This document shows, one piece after another, positions 1 through 8,633 of a stretch of 64,000 nucleotides of DNA. Each line of letters begins with the position of its first letter. Within the stretch, counting starts at the first letter, position 1. The translations under genes were made by a program, and so were the position numbers. The stretch comes from Salinispora arenicola (lineage in GTDB: Bacteria > Actinomycetota > Actinomycetes > Mycobacteriales > Micromonosporaceae). Location: assembly GCF_006716065.1 (NCBI RefSeq), contig NZ_VFOL01000001.1, positions 2,418,001-2,482,000 of the forward strand. Reading direction: 5' to 3'. The notes below the pieces were generated by a model, which was not told the origin of the DNA, ran no database searches, and saw only the letters and a program-made list of their open reading frames with translations.

Positions 1-1
1 T

Positions 2-295
2 GTCCGTGAGGGCAGCCCCGGCTCGCACGCCAACCGCGGCTGGGAGGAGTTCACCGACGCGACGATCCGGGTGCTGGACGCGCTGGAGAGCCGGGTGGTC
101 TTCCTGCTCTGGGGCGGGTATGCCCGGAGGAAGGCGGCTCTGGTCACGAATCCGCGTCACGTGGTGCTGGAGGCCGGCCACCCCAGCCCGATGAACCCGC
201 GGGGGTTTCTGGGCAGCCGTCCGTTCAGCACCGCCAACAAGGCGCTCGCCGACGCCGGCAGGCCGACGGTCGACTGGGAACGCACCGCCGGCTGA
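2..295 (+). CDS. ung: Uracil-DNA glycosylase, C-terminal part (cut by window start)
   Basis: The 97 residues present are the C-terminal part of a family 1 uracil-DNA glycosylase, which removes uracil from DNA in base excision repair. The frame is open from base 2 to a TGA at 293-295. It contains a Gly-Trp-Glu-x-Phe-Thr-Asp segment and the late signature His-Pro-Ser-Pro-Met (in place of HPSPLS) followed by the Phe-rich FLGSRPFS region. In the family the HPSP histidine is catalytic and the following loop inserts into the DNA minor groove. The start and the catalytic Asp motif lie outside the window. The family is about 225 residues long, so more than half is missing only because of the window edge. 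Confidence 0.9.
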   Translation, partial: VREGSPGSHANRGWEEFTDATIRVLDALESRVVFLLWGGYARRKAALVTNPRHVVLEAGHPSPMNPRGFLGSRPFSTANKALADAGRPTVDWERTAG

Positions 296-463
296 CCGGC
301 CGCCCACGGTGGCACACCCGCCGGATCGTGCGCATTGCGGGCGGTGTGTGGTCGCGCGTCCCACCAGCCGACGACTTCGTGGAGGCATCAGTTTCGCCCT
401 GACGCCGCTCGCACCGCCGGCCGTGCCCGGGACGGCCGGCGCCGGGTACGGCGGCCGGGCGGC

Positions 464-469
464 TAGGCT
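464..469 (+). promoter_or_regulatory. -10 box of a leaderless tsaB promoter
   Basis: TAGGCT lies exactly 8 bases before the GTG start of tsaB. Transcription would therefore begin at the start codon itself, giving a leaderless mRNA, which is common in actinobacteria. No Shine-Dalgarno sequence is seen. The same arrangement recurs before guaA, ybaK, the M1 peptidase and purN in this window. Confidence 0.6.
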
Positions 470-477
470 GGTTCACC

Positions 478-1155
478 GTGCTCGTACTGGTGGTGGACAG
501 CTCGACGCCCGCGGTGATCGCCGCTGTGGTGGAGGTCACGGCAGCCGGCGTCGAGACTCGGGCGCACCGCTGCGCCGTCGACGCCCGGGCGCACGGTGAG
601 CTGCTCGCCCCGCACGTCGACGCGGTCCTGGCCGACGTCGGCGTGCGCCCTTCCAGCCTCGATGCGATCGTCGCCGGCCTCGGCCCAGGCCCGTTCACCG
701 GGCTGCGGGTGGGGCTGGCCACCGCCGCCACGATGGGGCAGGCGCTCGGCGTGCCCACATACGGGGTCTGCTCGCTGGACGCCATCGGGTTCCCGGCTGC
801 CGCCGGCGAGCCGGTCCTGGCGGCGACGGATGCGCGGCGCCGGGAGATCTACTGGGCGGTGTACGACGGGGCCGGCCAGCGAATCGTGGGCCCCGAGGTG
901 TCCGTTCCGGCGGTTGCCGCCACGCGCGCCCACGACCTTGCGGCCACCGCCGCGGTCGGCGACGGCGCGCACCGGTACGCGGCAACGCTGGGGTTGCCGG
1001 TCGCCGATGAGCCCCGCTACCCGGCGGCGCTGGCGTTGGCCATGCTTGCCGCGGAACGGCTCACCGCCGGTGCCCCCGGTGAGCCGCTCACCCCGCTCTA
1101 CCTGCGCAGGCCGGACGCTGTCGCGGCGGCAGGCCACAAGCCGGTCCTCCCATGA
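478..1155 (+). CDS. tsaB: tRNA threonylcarbamoyladenosine biosynthesis protein TsaB
   Basis: TsaB (YeaZ) is the inactive ASKHA-fold partner of TsaD in the complex that puts threonylcarbamoyl on A37 of ANN-decoding tRNAs. The 225-residue protein starts with the phosphate-loop-like segment DSSTP (residues 7-11). It carries the family signature GPGPFTGLRVG at residues 69-79 (usually GPGSFTGLRIG). GTG at 478 is chosen because it begins the conserved core and lies 8 bases after a -10 box. The stop overlaps the next gene as ATGA, so tsaB, rimI and tsaD form a tightly coupled operon. I recall the same trio as adjacent genes in M. tuberculosis. Confidence 0.95.
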   Translation: MLVLVVDSSTPAVIAAVVEVTAAGVETRAHRCAVDARAHGELLAPHVDAVLADVGVRPSSLDAIVAGLGPGPFTGLRVGLATAATMGQALGVPTYGVCSLDAIGFPAAAGEPVLAATDARRREIYWAVYDGAGQRIVGPEVSVPAVAATRAHDLAATAAVGDGAHRYAATLGLPVADEPRYPAALALAMLAAERLTAGAPGEPLTPLYLRRPDAVAAAGHKPVLP

Positions 1156-1673
1156 GCGGGGGGAACGAGCCGAGGCTACGAGGCCCGCGGCCGCGAACAG
1201 GGGGTGGCTGCGTGAGTGGGTTCCGGCTGGAGCGGTTTCGCTGGTGGCACATCGACGAGGTGCTGTCGATCGAGGCGGACCTGTTCGGCGCTGAGCAGTG
1301 GTCCGCCGGGATGTTCTGGAACGAACTCGCCAACGGGCACCACTATCTGGTGGCGATTGAGGGTGACGCCCTGCTCGGCTACGCGGGCGTCACCGTCGTG
1401 TCCGGCGAGGAGGCGTGGGTGCAGAACATCGCCGTCCGCCGGCAGGCACAGCGCAGGGGTGTCGGGCGGTCGTTGTTGCGGGCGTTGCTGGCCGAGGCGG
1501 CGCGACTGCGGGCCCGCGGCACGCTCCTCGAGGTGGCGGCGGACAATGCCCCGGCGCAGAGGCTTTACGCGGCGCACGGCTTCGAAGCGATTGGTGTGCG
1601 GCGCGGGTACTACCAGCCGAGCAACACCGACGCGTTGGTCATGCGGCGGGACGAGGAGTGCACCGATGGCTGA
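1152..1673 (+). CDS. rimI: Ribosomal protein alanine N-acetyltransferase RimI (GNAT family)
   Basis: This 173-residue GNAT acetyltransferase shows the acetyl-CoA pyrophosphate loop QRRGVG (residues 100-105) after the beta-strand WVQNIAV. It also has the C-terminal [14 protein letters not shown] segment typical of RimI. RimI acetylates the N-terminus of ribosomal protein S18 in Escherichia coli. In actinobacteria it travels with tsaB and tsaD, as here. ATG at 1152 overlaps the tsaB stop. A GTG at 1212 would give 153 residues beginning just before the conserved domain and closer to the usual family length, so the first 20 residues are uncertain. The end overlaps tsaD by 8 bases. Confidence 0.9.
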   Translation: MSGGNEPRLRGPRPRTGGGCVSGFRLERFRWWHIDEVLSIEADLFGAEQWSAGMFWNELANGHHYLVAIEGDALLGYAGVTVVSGEEAWVQNIAVRRQAQRRGVGRSLLRALLAEAARLRARGTLLEVAADNAPAQRLYAAHGFEAIGVRRGYYQPSNTDALVMRRDEECTDG

Positions 1674-2730
1674 CGAACCCCTGGTCTTGGGAATCGAGAC
1701 GTCCTGCGACGAGACCGGGGTCGGTGTCGTCCAGGGCCACACCCTGCTCGCCGACGCGTTGGCCAGCAGCGTCGAGCAGCATGCCCGGTTCGGCGGTGTG
1801 GTGCCCGAGGTGGCCAGCCGGGCACACCTGGAGGCGATCGTGCCGACCATGGACCGGGCGTTGGCGGAGGCGGGGGTGACGCTCGCCGATGTCGACGCCA
1901 TCGCGGTAACCTCCGGCCCCGGGCTGGCCGGCGCGCTGTTGGTCGGCGTCGCCGCGGCCAAGGGGTACGCGGTCGCCGCCGAGAAGCCGGTCTACGGCGT
2001 GAACCATCTCGCGGCGCATGTCGCCGTGGACACCCTGGAACACGGGCCGCTGCCGGAACCGGCGATTGCCCTGCTGGTCTCGGGCGGGCACTCGTCGCTA
2101 CTACTGGTCGACGACCTGGCCCACGGTGTCACCCCGCTCGGCGCCACGATCGACGACGCGGCCGGCGAGGCGTTCGACAAGGTCGCCCGGCTGCTCGGGC
2201 TGCCCTTCCCGGGCGGCCCGTACATTGACCGGGAGGCTCGGGCCGGTGACCGGGCGGCCATCGCGTTTCCACGCGGGCTGACCGCGGCAAAGGACCAGGC
2301 GGCGCACCGCTACGACTTCTCCTTCTCCGGGTTGAAGACCGCGGTGGCGCGTTGGGTGGAGAGTCGGCAGCGGGCCGGTGAGGTGGTGCCGGTTGCCGAT
2401 GTCGCCGCTTCCTTCCAGGAGGCGGTTTGTGACGTACTGGTCGGGAAGGCACTGGACGCCTGCCGGTCGAGTGGGATACAGACCCTCGTGATCGGCGGCG
2501 GAGTGGCGGCCAACTCGCGGCTGCGGGCGATGGCCGAGCAGCGCGCGGCGACGTACGACGTCCAGGTGCGAACACCCCGACCGACGTTGTGTACGGACAA
2601 CGGCGCGATGGTCGCCGCACTCGGCTCGCACCTGGTCGCCGCCGGTGTCGCGCCGAGCAGCCTGGACCTACCCGCCGATTCGGCGATGCCACTGACGACG
2701 GTCAGTGTGACAGGGGAGGAGCGGACATGA
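1666..2730 (+). CDS. tsaD: tRNA N6-adenosine threonylcarbamoyltransferase TsaD
   Basis: TsaD (Gcp/Kae1) transfers the threonylcarbamoyl group to A37 of tRNA. The 354-residue protein begins with the nucleotide-binding strand [10 protein letters not shown] (residues 8-17). It has the metal-binding pair His114 and His118 in the NHLAAH motif, followed by the VSGGHSSL glycine-rich loop. Near the C-terminus it has [13 protein letters not shown] and the CTDNGAMVA metal-ligand segment. All expected catalytic features are present and the length is normal. The ATG at 1666 lies inside the end of rimI (8-base overlap), which indicates translational coupling. Confidence 0.97.
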   Translation: MADEPLVLGIETSCDETGVGVVQGHTLLADALASSVEQHARFGGVVPEVASRAHLEAIVPTMDRALAEAGVTLADVDAIAVTSGPGLAGALLVGVAAAKGYAVAAEKPVYGVNHLAAHVAVDTLEHGPLPEPAIALLVSGGHSSLLLVDDLAHGVTPLGATIDDAAGEAFDKVARLLGLPFPGGPYIDREARAGDRAAIAFPRGLTAAKDQAAHRYDFSFSGLKTAVARWVESRQRAGEVVPVADVAASFQEAVCDVLVGKALDACRSSGIQTLVIGGGVAANSRLRAMAEQRAATYDVQVRTPRPTLCTDNGAMVAALGSHLVAAGVAPSSLDLPADSAMPLTTVSVTGEERT

Positions 2731-2981
2731 TCGTGCGGATGTGGGAGGTACGGGCCGAACCGTACGGGTTGGCCGACCTCGTCACCTGGGTATGCGAAAC
2801 CGCCCTGCCCGACTTCGACCACGACCCGTTGCACGTGTCGAGCGAGGTCTTCTCCTCCACCGATCACCGGGTGGTGGTGATCTCGAAATGGCGCGGTAGC
2901 CCCCGCCCGCTGCCCGACCCGCCGGTGACCCTGGTCGCGCGTCCCCCTTACTCCTGGGACTTCACTCCGGTCGATCGTTGA
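2727..2981 (+). CDS. Conserved small hypothetical protein after tsaD
   Basis: This 84-residue ORF starts at an ATG overlapping the tsaD stop (ATGA), with a GGGGAGGAGC ribosome-binding site just upstream, so it looks like the last gene of the t6A operon. The sequence starts [14 protein letters not shown] and is rich in Asp, Pro and Val. It has no signal peptide, membrane segment or Cys pair, and its [18 protein letters not shown] segment looks like part of a small alpha/beta (ferredoxin-like) domain. I do not recognise the family. Codon use matches its neighbours. The context suggests a minor role linked to translation or tRNA, but that is only an inference. Confidence 0.65.
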   Translation: MIVRMWEVRAEPYGLADLVTWVCETALPDFDHDPLHVSSEVFSSTDHRVVVISKWRGSPRPLPDPPVTLVARPPYSWDFTPVDR

Positions 2982-3026
2982 CCGGGCCGGACGGGCGCGG
3001 TCCCTGCCCATCGGCGGCGGGCGTCG

Positions 3027-3122
3027 GGTAGCTGTACCCGCCGGGCCACCGGTCCGGCGCTGTCGGCACCGACAGGGCGACTCCGTCTTCCGGTAGCCGT
3101 ACCCTGCCGGGCTACCGGCCCG
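3027..3122. repeat. Two copies of a ~30-bp G/C-rich imperfect repeat with hairpins, between convergent genes
   Basis: Copy 1 (3027-3056) and copy 2 (3092-3122) share the skeleton GGTAGC-nGTACCC-GCCGGGC-ACCGG-CCG and start 65 bases apart. Copy 2 can fold through GGTAGC/GCTACC. Between them lies a perfect inverted repeat, CTGTCGG-CA-CCGACAG (3060-3075). The block separates the ends of the tsaD operon and the convergent ROK gene, so it probably acts as a bidirectional termination region. Confidence 0.5.
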
Positions 3123-3167
3123 CTGCCCGAAGCGGATCGCGTGTCGATCGGCTCACCCGGTGGTGGG

Positions 3168-4352
3168 TCACCCGACGTCGAGCGGGTCGGCGAGAAGGCG
3201 CTCGAAGGCGAGCTCGGCGGCGCCGATCAGGGTGCCGTCGTCACCGAGCTTCGGCGTGCGCAACCGGACGTGTTCCACACAGGCGGGCAGCGCGCTGGCG
3301 TTGAGTCGGCTGCGCACCTGGGCGGCGGCGGCCAGGTAGAGGTCACGCATGGTGCCACCGAAGATGACCAGCTCCGGGTTGAAGATGTTGACGAGGTTGG
3401 CCACGCCGAAGCCGAGCCAGTCGCCGGCGGCACGGACCGCCGTCTGGGCTCGGGCGTCGCCCCGGTCGGCGGCGTCGAAGACGGCCAGCTGCGCGTCCCG
3501 CCCCCGGGCGTCGGACCGGCCGGCGGCGCGCAGCAGGCCGTGCTCGCCGATCTCGGTTTCCCAGCAGCCGCGCGACCCACACTCGCAGCGCGCTCCGTCT
3601 CGCCGGACCACCATGTGCCCGACCTCGCCGCCGTAGCCGCCGTGTCCGGTCAGCCGACGCCCCCCGGTGATGATGCCGGCGCCGACGCCGACATCGCCGT
3701 ACAGGTAGATCACGTTGTCGCAGCCCGAGGCCGCGCCGCGGGCGTGCTCGGCGAAGGCCGCCACGTCGGCGACGTTGCCGACGACGACCGGGACGTCCGG
3801 CCCCAGTTCGGCGCCGATAGCCGACCCGATCGGCTCGTCCACCCAGCCCATCGTGGGGCCGAGACGGACCAGCCCGTCGTCGCGGCGGACCATGCCGCAC
3901 ACGGCGACGCCCGCGCCGACGCAGATCGCGTCGGCGGGCACGGACCGTCGCATCTCCGTTGCCGCTCCGGCGAGCAGCGGCACCGCTTCGGCGGCGGTGA
4001 TGCCACGTGGGCGTTCCAGTTCCCGGCGGTCGAGCACCCCGCCGCCGAGACCGACCCGCGCAACCCGCAGCCGGTCCACCTCGATGCTGTACGCGTACGC
4101 GTACACCCGGGCCGACTCGGGCCGGACGACCAGCGACGGTCGTCCGGCCCGGCCGGTTTCCTTCGGCGCCCCCTCGCTCACCAGGCCGGCCGCGGCGAGG
4201 TCGGTGGTGAGTGCGCCGATGGTGCTGCGGTTCAGCCCCAGCGTGGTGGTCAGCTCGGCTCGTGACGTGGCCCCGTGCAGGTGGACGTACCGCAGCAACG
4301 CTCCGAGGTTCTGCCGACGGATATCGTCCTGACTCGGTCCTGCGCGCATCAC
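3168..4352 (-). CDS. ROK-family transcriptional repressor of the xylose transporter operon
   Basis: The protein has 394 residues. It has an N-terminal winged-helix DNA-binding domain (about residues 10-65, ATSRAELTTTLGLNRSTIGALTTDL) and a C-terminal ROK sugar-binding domain. The ROK zinc motif is visible as His246 with Cys256, Cys258 and Cys263 (CECGSRGCWE). The kinase-type GND motif is changed to GNVAD, so it is a regulator rather than a kinase. It sits directly downstream of, and in line with, the xylFGH-like genes, so it probably represses that operon and is released by the sugar or a sugar phosphate. The start is GTG at 4352 or ATG at 4349. It resembles XylR/NagC-type repressors. Confidence 0.9.
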   Translation of the reverse strand: MMRAGPSQDDIRRQNLGALLRYVHLHGATSRAELTTTLGLNRSTIGALTTDLAAAGLVSEGAPKETGRAGRPSLVVRPESARVYAYAYSIEVDRLRVARVGLGGGVLDRRELERPRGITAAEAVPLLAGAATEMRRSVPADAICVGAGVAVCGMVRRDDGLVRLGPTMGWVDEPIGSAIGAELGPDVPVVVGNVADVAAFAEHARGAASGCDNVIYLYGDVGVGAGIITGGRRLTGHGGYGGEVGHMVVRRDGARCECGSRGCWETEIGEHGLLRAAGRSDARGRDAQLAVFDAADRGDARAQTAVRAAGDWLGFGVANLVNIFNPELVIFGGTMRDLYLAAAAQVRSRLNASALPACVEHVRLRTPKLGDDGTLIGAAELAFERLLADPLDVG

Positions 4353-4412
4353 GGCGTGCTGCTCCTCAGTGCGGTGGTGGGGCGGTGTGGGTGACCTGGT
4401 CGGACCGGCCGG

Positions 4413-5675
4413 TCATCGGCCGCCGCTGGCGGCGGCTCGGCGCCGGGACAGCGCGTCCACACTGGCGGCGAGGAGAAGTACCACGCCGGTGACCACGTAC
4501 TTGACCCCTGAGCTGTAGCCCATCAGACCCATCCCGTTGTCGATCACCGCGACGACCGCGCCGCCGAGTACCGCGTCGAGGACCCGGCCCTTGCCGCCGA
4601 AGAGGCTGGTGCCGCCGATCACCGCCGCACCGACGGCGTAGAGCAGTACGTTACTGCCACCGGTGTTCGGGTCGACCGAGTTGGCCCGGCTGGCTGCGAC
4701 GATGCCGCCGATCGCGGCCATCGAGGAACAGATCACGAAGACGGAGATGCGGATCCGGTCGACGTTGATGCCGGCCCGGCGGGCCGCTTCCCTGTTGCCG
4801 CCGACCGCATAGATGTGCCGTCCGTAGCTGGTCTGCCGCAGGACGAAGGTCCAGGCGATCAACAGCACCGCGATGATCGGCACCACGATCGGCACACCCT
4901 TGAGTGAGTTGATCAAAGTGTTGAAGCTGCGTTCCTGGTTGAGGATGTAGACGGTCGTGCCCAGGACGGCAGCCAGCCCGCCGACCCGGGCGAGCACCAC
5001 GGCGAGCGGGTCGGTGACCAGACCGCGGAGCGCGCGCGTGCGCTGCCGCATCGCCTGGACCGTGGCGAAGCCGGCGACGGCGAGCCCGGCCAGGATCCAG
5101 CCGACCGCTGGTGGGAGGTTTCGGTTCGCGATGGCCACCAGCACCGGATCCCGGACCGAGATGTTACTGCCGTCTTCCATCAGCAGTAGCACGAGGCCCT
5201 GGAAGGCGAGGAAACCGGCGAGGGTGACCACGAAGGACGGGATGCCGATCTTCGCGACCAGTATGCCGAGCGTACTGCCGATCACCACTCCGGTGAGGAG
5301 GGCGGCGAGTACCGCGACGTACCACGGGTAGCCGAGGACGGTGACCACGTTGGCCAGTACGGCGGCGCACACCCCGCTGGCGAAGCCGGCGGAGAGGTCG
5401 ATCTCGCCGAGCAGCAGGACGAAGACCAGCCCCATGGCGATCAGCGTGACCGCCGCCCCCTGTGTGAACAGGTTGGCGAAGTTGGCCGCGGTGAGGAACG
5501 ACGGCCGCATGATCGAGAAGACGGTACAGAGCACGATCAGGCCGAGGACGGCGGGTAGGGCGCCGATGTCTCCGCCGCGTACCCGGCTGACGTAGCCGCG
5601 AAAGTGGTTGGCGAGGGTGGGACCGGCGGCGGGGGTGGCCGCGGATTCCTGGTCGGGGAGGGCGGTGCTGGTCAT
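4413..5675 (-). CDS. xylH: Sugar (xylose-type) ABC transporter permease
   Basis: The 420-residue membrane protein belongs to the RbsC/XylH branch of carbohydrate permeases. About ten hydrophobic segments are visible. The cytoplasmic EAA-like loop region reads VGGNREAARRAGINVDRIRISVF, a hallmark of this family. It probably forms the homodimeric channel for the sugar delivered by the XylF-like lipoprotein and is driven by the adjacent ATPase. The start codon overlaps the stop of the ATPase gene by 4 bases (ATGA), so the two are translationally coupled. The order binding protein, ATPase, permease, ROK regulator is standard for actinobacterial xylose operons. Xylose is inferred mainly from the binding protein. 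Confidence 0.92.
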   Translation of the reverse strand: MTSTALPDQESAATPAAGPTLANHFRGYVSRVRGGDIGALPAVLGLIVLCTVFSIMRPSFLTAANFANLFTQGAAVTLIAMGLVFVLLLGEIDLSAGFASGVCAAVLANVVTVLGYPWYVAVLAALLTGVVIGSTLGILVAKIGIPSFVVTLAGFLAFQGLVLLLMEDGSNISVRDPVLVAIANRNLPPAVGWILAGLAVAGFATVQAMRQRTRALRGLVTDPLAVVLARVGGLAAVLGTTVYILNQERSFNTLINSLKGVPIVVPIIAVLLIAWTFVLRQTSYGRHIYAVGGNREAARRAGINVDRIRISVFVICSSMAAIGGIVAASRANSVDPNTGGSNVLLYAVGAAVIGGTSLFGGKGRVLDAVLGGAVVAVIDNGMGLMGYSSGVKYVVTGVVLLLAASVDALSRRRAAASGGR

Positions 5676-6487
5676 CGGGCGGCTCCCGGGGCGGCGGCGG
5701 TCTCCCCGCCGGTGTCATTCGGTCCGTTGCCCGAGCCGAGCCCCAGCGCACCGGAGCGGCCGGCGGTGATCAGTTCGACGATCTGGGCATGGGTGATGTC
5801 GGTGGTCTTCACCTGGGCGACCATCTGGCCCAGATAGAGCGCGGCGATCCGGTCGGAGACGGCGAAGACGTCGTTCATGTTGTGTGAGATGAGCACTACC
5901 GCGAGGCCGTTGTCAGCCAGCCGGCGGACCAACTCGAGCACCTGGGCGGTCTGCGCGACACCGAGCGCGGCGGTGGGCTCGTCGAGGATGACGACCTTGC
6001 TGTTCCAGAGCACCGCCTTGGCGATCGCGACGGTTTGCCGCTGGCCTCCGGAGAGGCTGGACACCTGCTGGCGTAGCGACTTGACAGTGCGGACGGAGAG
6101 CCCCGCGAGTGTGTCCGCGGCCATCTGTTCCATGGACGGCTCGTCGAGCACGATGCCGCTGCGTTTCTCTCGGCCAAGGAACATGTTCTGCACGATGTCG
6201 AGGTTGTCGCAGAGCGCGAGGTCCTGGTAGACGACCTCGATGCCGAGTGCGGCGGCGTCGCGGGGGTTGTGGATGCTCACCGGACGTCCGTCGAAGAGGA
6301 ACTCTCCGGCGTCGGTCGGGTAGATGCCGCTGATGCACTTGACCAGGGTGGACTTGCCGGCGCCGTTGTCGCCGACCAGCGCGGTCACCTGCCCGGGGAA
6401 GGCGGAGAAGGCGACGTCACGCAGGACCTGGACGGGACCGAAACTCTTGTCGATCCCGCGCAGCTCCAGCAGGGGGGTCGCGGACAC
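5672..6487 (-). CDS. xylG: Sugar (xylose-type) ABC transporter ATP-binding protein, single domain
   Basis: The 271-residue ATPase has Walker A (GDNGAGKST, about residues 39-47), the ABC signature LSGGQRQTVAIAKA and Walker B VVILDEPTAALG, followed by the switch His in LISHN. Unlike E. coli XylG or RbsA, which carry two fused ATPase domains, this is one domain and would work as a homodimer. The C-terminal tail (after about residue 240) is a short, probably disordered Gly/Ala/Asn-rich extension. It lies between the lipoprotein gene (104-base gap) and the permease (4-base overlap). Confidence 0.93.
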   Translation of the reverse strand: MSATPLLELRGIDKSFGPVQVLRDVAFSAFPGQVTALVGDNGAGKSTLVKCISGIYPTDAGEFLFDGRPVSIHNPRDAAALGIEVVYQDLALCDNLDIVQNMFLGREKRSGIVLDEPSMEQMAADTLAGLSVRTVKSLRQQVSSLSGGQRQTVAIAKAVLWNSKVVILDEPTAALGVAQTAQVLELVRRLADNGLAVVLISHNMNDVFAVSDRIAALYLGQMVAQVKTTDITHAQIVELITAGRSGALGLGSGNGPNDTGGETAAAPGAAR

Positions 6488-6591
6488 GGGGACTCCTTAA
6501 CGCACGTGAGGGGATCGTCGTCCCGCCAGATGTGGCGACACGTCGCCCGGCACGGGGTAGCCCGTGCCGGGCGACGTCACCACGGCGGAGG

Positions 6592-7689
6592 TCAGCTGAT
6601 GCCGGCGCTCGCGCAGAGCGGGGCGTAGGCCCCGGTGCAGATCTCGTCCTTGGTCACGAAGCCGTCGGCGATGACGTCCTTGACGTTTTCCTTGTAGACC
6701 GCCGTGGGGGTGAGCAGCACGGCGGGCACGTCCCGGCCACTCTCCGGGTCCTTGACCGTCTGGCCGGTCTCCTTCCGCTCTCCCTGGGCCAGCGCGATGG
6801 CCAGGGAGGCAGCGGCGCTTGCCTCTTCCTTGATCGCCTTGTAGACGGTCATGCACTGGTCCCCGGCGAGAATGTTCTGTAGGCCCTGCGGGGTGGCGTC
6901 CTGGCCGGTGACCGGGACCTTGCCGTTGAGTTTGTTCTTCTTCAGCACCGAGATCGCGGCGTTGCCGAGGCCGTCGTTGGCCGCGAGTACCCCGTCGATC
7001 TTGCCGCCAGTCTTGGTGAGTTGCTGTTCGAAGATGGTGGCGGCCTGCGCGTTGTCCCAGTCCGGCACGGAGTCGTCCGCGACCTGTTGGTACTCCCCGG
7101 CGTCGAATTTCGGCTTCAGGACCGAGTCGTAGCCGTTCCTGAACAGAGTGGCGTTGTTGTCGGTCGGCGAGCCGTTCAGGTACGCGATCGACGGGTTCTC
7201 GACGCCGCTGTCCGTGAGGCACCTGACGAGGCCTTCACCCTGAAGTTTGCCGACGGCCTCGTTGTCGAAGCTGACGTAGTACTCCGCCGAGCCACCGAGG
7301 GTCAGTCGGTCGTAGTCGATGGTGGCGACACCCTGCGACTTGGCCTTGTCGAGGACGGCCTTGCCGGTGCCGGAGTCCAGGTTGACGATCATCAGCGCGG
7401 TGACACCCTGGGTGATCATCTGGTCGGCGATGGTCTGGAACTGGGTCTTGTCACCCTGCGCGTTCTGGATGTCGGCCTCGACACCGGCCTCCGCGAATGC
7501 CTCCTGGAGGAACTTGCGGTCGGCGCCTTCCCAGCGGGCGGAGGACTTGCTGTCCGGAAGGATCACGCCGATCTTCGGGGTCTTGCCGGAACCGGTCTGG
7601 TCCCCGTCGGTGGAGTTGTCGCCACAGGCCGCCATGCTGCCGGTGGCCAGCAGGCCGACGGCGGCAGCGGCGAGGAAGCCCTTGCGCAT
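6592..7689 (-). CDS. xylF: D-xylose-type ABC transporter substrate-binding lipoprotein
   Basis: The 365-residue protein begins with MRKGFLAAAAVGLLATGSMAACG, a type II signal peptide with the lipobox cysteine at the start of the mature protein. The mature part is a periplasmic-binding fold closely resembling XylF. Diagnostic stretches are ILPDSKSSARWEGAD near the N-terminus and IDYDRLTLGGSAEYYVSFDN in the middle (E. coli XylF has AYDRM and YISFDNEKVGELQ). ATG at 7689 is chosen over an upstream in-frame start because it begins the signal peptide and follows a GGAAAGGA ribosome-binding site. It is the first gene of the xylFGH-ROK operon. Confidence 0.94.
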   Translation of the reverse strand: MRKGFLAAAAVGLLATGSMAACGDNSTDGDQTGSGKTPKIGVILPDSKSSARWEGADRKFLQEAFAEAGVEADIQNAQGDKTQFQTIADQMITQGVTALMIVNLDSGTGKAVLDKAKSQGVATIDYDRLTLGGSAEYYVSFDNEAVGKLQGEGLVRCLTDSGVENPSIAYLNGSPTDNNATLFRNGYDSVLKPKFDAGEYQQVADDSVPDWDNAQAATIFEQQLTKTGGKIDGVLAANDGLGNAAISVLKKNKLNGKVPVTGQDATPQGLQNILAGDQCMTVYKAIKEEASAAASLAIALAQGERKETGQTVKDPESGRDVPAVLLTPTAVYKENVKDVIADGFVTKDEICTGAYAPLCASAGIS

Positions 7690-7741
7690 GTGCAGGGTCC
7701 TTTCCAGATGGGGGATCGGGGGATGGTTTGTTGTGCCCGGC

Positions 7742-7771
7742 AACCTATTTCGCGGTGTCCGGTCGACACAA
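7742..7771 (-). promoter_or_regulatory. Candidate promoter of the xylF operon
   Basis: On the minus strand, TTGTGT (7771-7766) and TAGGTT (7747-7742) are separated by 18 bases and lie about 50-80 bases before xylF. This fits a housekeeping-sigma promoter for the operon. The -35 box lies inside a perfect inverted repeat. Confidence 0.45.
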
Positions 7772-7812
7772 GACTGTCGAGGTCATGAATTTGTTGTCAG
7801 CAGTAACAATTC
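7763..7812. promoter_or_regulatory. Two operator-like inverted repeats upstream of xylF
   Basis: The first palindrome, TCGACA-N6-TGTCGA (7763-7780), is perfect and covers the proposed -35 box. The second, GAATTTGTT-N9-AACAATTC (7787-7812), is AT-rich with the spacing expected of a winged-helix dimer. Either is a plausible site for the ROK repressor encoded at the end of the operon. The second could also be an activator site because it lies upstream of the -35 element. Confidence 0.45.
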
Positions 7813-7898
7813 GGCAACGTCGTGGTCTCCGGGCTGTGACGTGCCCCGGTGCACTCGGTCGTTGCGGGGTGGCGTCGCGACCGAATTGAATCGAGGGC

Positions 7899-8633
7899 AT
7901 GGCGCTCATTGCGTTCGACCGGGCCGACGCCGCTGCGTTCGAGGCAACCCGCCACCTGGGCGGCGAGGCGCTCGACGGGTGGCGTGAAGCGATCACCCGA
8001 TATCTGGATCCGCAGCCGGGCATGTGCGTGCTTGACCTCGGCAGCGGCACCGGGAGTTGGGCACAGGCCTTTCGTGCGTGGTGGCCCGCCACCGACGTGC
8101 TCGCCGTCGAACCGTCCGCCGCGATGCGGGAGCGCGCTGTCGTCGCCGGTGTGCTCGCTGGTGACGCCGCCGACCTCCCGGCCGACGACGCGAGCGTCGA
8201 CGCTGTCTGGATCTCCACAGTCATCCATCACATCCCCGATCTGCCCGTCGCCGCCCGCGAGATTCGCCGTGTTCTGAAGCCCGGCGCACCCGTGTTGATC
8301 CGTCCGTGTTTCCGGGTCGCCACGCTGGCATCACCCTGTGTCACTTCTGGCCCGAAGCGGTCACCGCGCTGAACGACAACTACCCGACCGTGGCCACCGT
8401 CGAGGCCGCGTTCGCCACCGCGGGTTTCACCGTCGTCGGGCTCGATCCGATCACGCAGATCTCCCGCCCCGTCACCGTGGGAGGCGGCCACCGGGCTGCG
8501 CCGCGAGGCGCACACCCTGCTGCAGCTGATCAGCGATGACGCATACGCCAGGGGTGCCGAGCGCTTCCGTGTCGCCGCGCGCAGTGCGACCGGCCCGCTT
8601 GTCGATGTCCTCGACCTGCTGGTACTCCGTTGA
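7899..8633 (+). pseudogene. Class I SAM-dependent methyltransferase, disrupted by two frameshifts
   Basis: The N-terminal frame (7899 to about 8300) encodes a methyltransferase with the SAM motif VLDLGSGTGSWAQAF and the DAVWISTVIHHIPD segment typical of UbiE/Methyltransf_11 enzymes. After the RRVLKPGAPVLIR strand the homologous sequence moves to a second frame (GRHAGITLCHFWPEAVTALND, about 8306-8465). It then returns to the first frame for AATGLRREAHTLLQLISDD up to the TGA at 8631-8633. The two shifts compensate each other, so only about 55 codons are misread, but the continuous product would lose conserved residues. It is either a recent pseudogene or a pair of sequencing errors. Confidence 0.75.

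Noticed and set aside
3141..4265. Long plus-strand open frame opposite the ROK gene
   Set aside because: It is the antisense shadow of a well-supported ROK regulator and has no recognisable protein features.
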